Notes under the pieces: generated by a model | Databases searched by the model: none | Seen by the model: only the letters and a program-made list of their open reading frames with translations | What the model was told of the DNA's origin: nothing | NCBI GenBank assembly: GCA_934615635.1 | Contig: CAKTTT010000103.1 | Location: 1 to 8,465 of the forward strand | Direction of reading: 5' to 3' | Length of the DNA stretch: 8,465 nucleotides | Origin: an uncultured Eubacteriales bacterium | Lineage (GTDB): Bacteria > Bacillota > Clostridia > Oscillospirales > Acutalibacteraceae | Shown here: piece by piece, positions 5,477-8,465 of the stretch | Layout: each line of letters starts with the position of its first letter | Position numbering within the stretch: the stretch's first letter is position 1 | Made by a program: the position numbers and the translations under genes

Positions 5477-7486
5477 TCAGTTTTCATCGGGTATCAGGGT
5501 GATGATATCCTTGATGGACATGCACATATCGTCGCATTCCTTCGCCCGGTGATGCTCCAAAATCGTGCGGGCCGCGTTCTGCATGGCCGGGAAACCGGTC
5601 CTCGTCAGTTGGTTCGCATAGATCACCACATTCACCCCATGGGCCTTGAATTCCTCCTCCGTCACCGTGTTGAAGGAGGTGGGCACCACCACGATGGGCG
5701 TGGACGAATCCTGCTCCCGGAATTTTTCCACAAACTCAAAAATCTCCGCTGGATCCTTCTTCCGGCTGTGGATCATCACCGCATCCGCCCCGGCGGCCGT
5801 ATAGGCAAACGCCCGCTCCAGCGCGTCCTCCATCCCCTGCTCCAGGATCAGGCTCTCGATCCGGGCACAGATCATGAAATCCTTGGTTTTCTGCGCCCGT
5901 TTTCCCGCCGTGATTTTGGCGCAGAAGTGAGGAATGGAATCCTGTGTCTGCTCAACCTCGTTGCCGAAGAGAGAGTTCTTCTTCAGCCCGGTTTTATCCT
6001 CGATGATGACCATGGAGACGCCCATGCGCTCCAGCGTCCGGACGGTGTAGATGAAATGTTCCGTCAGCCCGCCGGTGTCCCCGTCGAAAATGATGGGCTT
6101 GGTGGTCACGTCCAAAATGTCGTCGATGGTGCGGAAGCGGGAGGTCATGTCCACCAGCTCGATATCCGGCTTCCCCTTGGAGGTGGAATCGCACAGGGAG
6201 CTGACCCACATGGCGTCGAACTGATGCGCCTCGCCGTTCTGATACACCACCGTTTTTTCCGCGATCAGGCCGGTGATGCCGCTGTGGGCCTCGATAGCCG
6301 TCACCATCCCCTTCATGGCGATGGACCGCTTCAGCCGGGAGCGGCGCACATCGGGCAGGGACAGATCGGCTCTGGCCCGGTCGTCCAGCGCCTTGTATTT
6401 CTCATCGTTGGCGTAGGGGAACTCCACCAGCCGTCCGCCGTAGGAAGCCAGCACGGAGGTCACCTCGTCCCGCACCGGGCGCTGGAAGCCGGTCACCCAA
6501 TCGTCGCCATGCACCACGTAGGTGGGCCAGTATTTTTCCAGGTTCTCTTTATAGCTCAGGGTTCTCTGTTCCACCACCTTGTACACGCCGGCGATATTTT
6601 CAAACATGGTTTTCCGCTCCGCAAAGGGGAGCAGCGGGAACCGCTTATAGCTGACCACCGCTTCATCCGATAAAACGCCGACGATGAGCCGACCCAGCCG
6701 CTTCGCCTTTTTGATCAGAGAGATGTGGCCGCTGTGCAGCATATCGGTGGAAAAGCACATGTAAACCGTACGGCTTTCCACCTCCTTCAGCCGTCCAGAC
6801 ACCACTGCCAGATCCTCCGGATTGTCAATTTCGCTGCATAGCTGGTCCTTCACGTCCAGCAGCCTTATGTCACAGCGGTCGCTGACCTCGTTGAGCGCCT
6901 TCTCCGCATAACACTTCACGTCCCCGCTCTCGCAAAGGGCGACGATCCGGTCCAGCCAGATCCTCCAGTCCTCCCTTTTCAGCTTATATAGGGGCTGGGC
7001 GGTCATGGCGTCGTTGAAAAATTCAACGCCTACCTTGGCGATCCGTCCCTCCCGGACAACGGCCTTAAAATCCTTTTCCGGCAGCGGCAGGGTGGAGCTG
7101 ACCGCCATACAACTGGATTCCCCGGCAAGCAGCGCGTCGATCACCGTATTTTCGAAGACCAGATCCCCGTGCATCAAAACAATGTCGTCGTCCAGATGCT
7201 CCCTGGCGCAGTAAATCGAATAGATATAATTGGTTTCCCTATAAAGCGGATTATTCACAAAGGTGAACCTGATCGGCAGGTCCAGGCTCTGGCAGTAATT
7301 CACCAAAATGCCGTCGAAAAGCCCGGTGGTCATCACCACCTCGTCGATACCCGCCTCCGCGAGCTGCCGGAGCTGTCGGCTCAAAATCGTCTCCTTCCCG
7401 GAGATTTCCGTCATACACTTGGGCTGCTCGGCTGTGAGAACGCCCATGCGGCTCCCCATACCAGAGTTCAGAATCAGTGCTTTCAT
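5477..7486 (-). CDS. pepM: Three-domain phosphoenolpyruvate mutase with N-terminal NTP transferase and middle cytidylyltransferase-like domains
   Basis: The 669-aa protein has three domains. Residues 1-235 are a MobA/LicC/PntC-like NTP transferase: MKALILNSGMGSRMG with the nucleotide loop, PKCM (22-25), MHGDLVFE (105-112) with a metal Asp, and EIDNPEDL (219-226). Residues 238-370 are an HxGH nucleotidyltransferase-like domain: MLHSGH (249-254) and VVHGDDW (324-330). Residues about 385-669 are PEP mutase of the isocitrate lyase superfamily: WVSSLCDS (427-434), DGDTGG (468-473) binding Mg, and EDKTGLKKNS (496-505), exactly the EDK-x5-NS mutase signature. The mutase rearranges PEP to phosphonopyruvate, forming the C-P bond. 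The transferase domain(s) probably attach CMP to the finished phosphonate. The start is ATG 7486, with GGGAGG 7 nt upstream; longer in-frame starts at 7531 and 7501 lack this support. The middle domain appears to lack the ISST-like signature expected near 358-365. First gene of the pepM-reductase-ppd group. Confidence 0.93.
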   Translation of the reverse strand: MKALILNSGMGSRMGVLTAEQPKCMTEISGKETILSRQLRQLAEAGIDEVVMTTGLFDGILVNYCQSLDLPIRFTFVNNPLYRETNYIYSIYCAREHLDDDIVLMHGDLVFENTVIDALLAGESSCMAVSSTLPLPEKDFKAVVREGRIAKVGVEFFNDAMTAQPLYKLKREDWRIWLDRIVALCESGDVKCYAEKALNEVSDRCDIRLLDVKDQLCSEIDNPEDLAVVSGRLKEVESRTVYMCFSTDMLHSGHISLIKKAKRLGRLIVGVLSDEAVVSYKRFPLLPFAERKTMFENIAGVYKVVEQRTLSYKENLEKYWPTYVVHGDDWVTGFQRPVRDEVTSVLASYGGRLVEFPYANDEKYKALDDRARADLSLPDVRRSRLKRSIAMKGMVTAIEAHSGITGLIAEKTVVYQNGEAHQFDAMWVSSLCDSTSKGKPDIELVDMTSRFRTIDDILDVTTKPIIFDGDTGGLTEHFIYTVRTLERMGVSMVIIEDKTGLKKNSLFGNEVEQTQDSIPHFCAKITAGKRAQKTKDFMICARIESLILEQGMEDALERAFAYTAAGADAVMIHSRKKDPAEIFEFVEKFREQDSSTPIVVVPTSFNTVTEEEFKAHGVNVVIYANQLTRTGFPAMQNAARTILEHHRAKECDDMCMSIKDIITLIPDEN

Positions 7487-7628
7487 GCAATTTCCTCCCA
7501 TTGCGCATACTTCATGGACCCGGAAGCCCATCCTCTCCGGTCCGTCCTATAGATATCGCCGGTCCTCCGCCCGAAGCCCGAAAAGGCCCCTGCGTCTCTG
7601 CGGCCGCCGCGCGGGCGGAGCCGCTGGC
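7487..7628 (-). other. 142-bp gap between glmM and pepM
   Basis: The gap is very GC-rich near glmM, with a small CCGCC/GGCGG hairpin around 7606-7620 and no T-run. I see no convincing intrinsic terminator or sigma-A promoter; a TATCTA element near 7550-7555 has no -35 partner. Read-through from glmM or an unrecognised promoter is possible. Confidence 0.4.
7494..7499 (-). promoter_or_regulatory. Ribosome binding site that decides the pepM start
   Basis: GGGAGG on the - strand sits 7 nt before ATG 7486. The protein from that ATG begins MKALILNSGMGSRMG, exactly where the nucleotidyltransferase fold should begin, so the 15 extra residues from ATG 7531 are unlikely to be translated. Confidence 0.8.
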
Positions 7629-8465
7629 CTAAATGTTTTCATCCGCCGCGTGTCCTTTGGCGCGGATCACCTTGACCACCTGATCCACATACTGCCGGCA
7701 GAGTTCCTCCGTTTCGGCCTCCACCATCACCCGGACGACGGGCTCCGTGCCCGATTCCCGCACCAGAATACGCCCGGTATCCCCCAGACGGCCGCTCACC
7801 TCGTTCACCGCCGCCCAGACGTCCGCATCCGCCTGTGCGGCCGCCTTGTCTTTCACCCTTACGTTGACCAGCACCTGGGGATAGATCACCAGCCCCTCCG
7901 CCAGCTTGCTGAAAGGCAGCTTCCGCGCCATCATGACCTCCATCATCTTGAGGCTGGTCAAGATCCCGTCGCCAGTGGAAGCGTATTTGGAAAAAATGAT
8001 GTGACCGGATTGCTCTCCGCCGATGCGGCAGCCCTGCTTCATCATATATTCATAGACGTATTTGTCTCCCACCGCCGTTTTGGCATAGCCGATGCCGCAA
8101 TCGTCCAGCGCCTTATACAGGCCAAAATTGGACATCACGGTGGTCACGACCGTGTTATTCACCAGCTTGCCCCGCTCCTTCATATAGCGGCCATAGATGT
8201 AGAGAATGTGATCGCCGGTCACCACATTTCCCTGCTCGTCCACACACAGGCAGCGGTCGGCGTCGCCGTCATAGGCAAAGCCCACATCCAGGCCCTTTTC
8301 CACCACAAATTTCTGCAGGCCCTCGATGTGGGTGGAGCCCGCGCCGGCATTGATATTCAGGCCGTCCGGCTCGGCGTTGATCACATAGGTGGTGGCGCCC
8401 AGCGCATCGAATACGGATTTCGCCATGTTCCAGGCGCTGCCGTTGGCGCAGTCCAGCCCCACCTT
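7629..8465 (-). CDS. glmM: Phosphoglucosamine mutase, C-terminal 278 residues (5' end outside window)
   Basis: GlmM converts glucosamine-6-phosphate to glucosamine-1-phosphate, the step before UDP-GlcNAc, and so feeds peptidoglycan and other surface glycans. Counting from the window edge, KVGLDCANGSA (1-11) opens domain 2, DGDADR (66-71) is the Mg loop, GGEQSGH (149-155) is the sugar-binding loop typical of GlmM, and RESGTEP (236-242) is the phosphate-binding loop of domain 4. Full GlmM is about 450 aa, so roughly 170 N-terminal residues, including the active-site phosphoserine, lie beyond 8465. The frame is open to the edge, so this is a cut and not a pseudogene. A phosphomannomutase/phosphoglucomutase paralogue is less likely given the EQSGH loop. 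It is upstream of pepM on the same strand with a 142-nt gap. Confidence 0.92.
   Translation of the reverse strand, partial: KVGLDCANGSAWNMAKSVFDALGATTYVINAEPDGLNINAGAGSTHIEGLQKFVVEKGLDVGFAYDGDADRCLCVDEQGNVVTGDHILYIYGRYMKERGKLVNNTVVTTVMSNFGLYKALDDCGIGYAKTAVGDKYVYEYMMKQGCRIGGEQSGHIIFSKYASTGDGILTSLKMMEVMMARKLPFSKLAEGLVIYPQVLVNVRVKDKAAAQADADVWAAVNEVSGRLGDTGRILVRESGTEPVVRVMVEAETEELCRQYVDQVVKVIRAKGHAADENI

Noticed and set aside
4607..6673. A 688-codon open frame on the + strand opposite the reductase and PEP mutase genes
   Set aside because: It lies antisense to two proteins with clear motifs, its translation is His/Gly/Arg-rich with no recognisable domain, and such antisense frames are expected in GC-rich DNA with strong third-position bias.
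7487..7531. Longer PEP mutase start at ATG 7531 adding 15 residues
   Set aside because: The extra residues are not part of the nucleotidyltransferase fold, and the only good ribosome binding site (7494-7499) fits ATG 7486.

Overview
The window is GC-rich and has clostridial-style features: strong purine-rich Shine-Dalgarno sites, short intergenic gaps, and an amidase/polysaccharide-deacetylase pair plus a DUF134/NifX-like pair of types common in anaerobic Firmicutes. It most likely comes from a high-GC member of Clostridia (Oscillospiraceae/Ruminococcaceae type). This is inferred from protein style only; no rRNA or other marker is present.

Layout. The left part (1-2614) is read on the + strand. 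It starts with the probable tail of an unidentified gene, followed by a two-gene cell-wall operon: a membrane-anchored or secreted NodB-type polysaccharide deacetylase and an Amidase_3/SH3 N-acetylmuramoyl-L-alanine amidase. Next comes a promoter overlapped by a perfect 32-bp palindrome, driving a DUF134 helix-turn-helix protein and a NifX/NifB-like metal-cluster-binding protein with a His/Cys-rich tail. About 510 bp without an intact gene follow (2615-3121). This stretch may hold a decayed minus-strand gene fragment and ends in a strong perfect 15-bp-stem terminator.

The right part (3184-8465) is read on the - strand in the order glmM (5' end cut by the window edge) > pepM fusion > phosphonoacetaldehyde reductase > phosphonopyruvate decarboxylase. 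The last three genes are separated by 22-24 nt and form a phosphonate biosynthesis operon. The steps are PEP to phosphonopyruvate (PEP mutase), then phosphonoacetaldehyde (TPP-dependent decarboxylase), then 2-hydroxyethylphosphonate (iron-type alcohol dehydrogenase family reductase). No 2-AEP transaminase is present. The PEP mutase polypeptide carries two nucleotidyltransferase-like domains in tandem: an N-terminal MobA/LicC/PntC-like NTP transferase and a middle HxGH cytidylyltransferase-like domain. The likely product is therefore CMP-activated phosphonate for decorating a cell-surface polymer. The transferase that would use it is not in the window.

The most interesting element is the three-domain mutase. 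The middle domain keeps HxGH but appears to have lost the C-terminal ISST-type signature, which suggests the N-terminal domain has taken over nucleotide activation.
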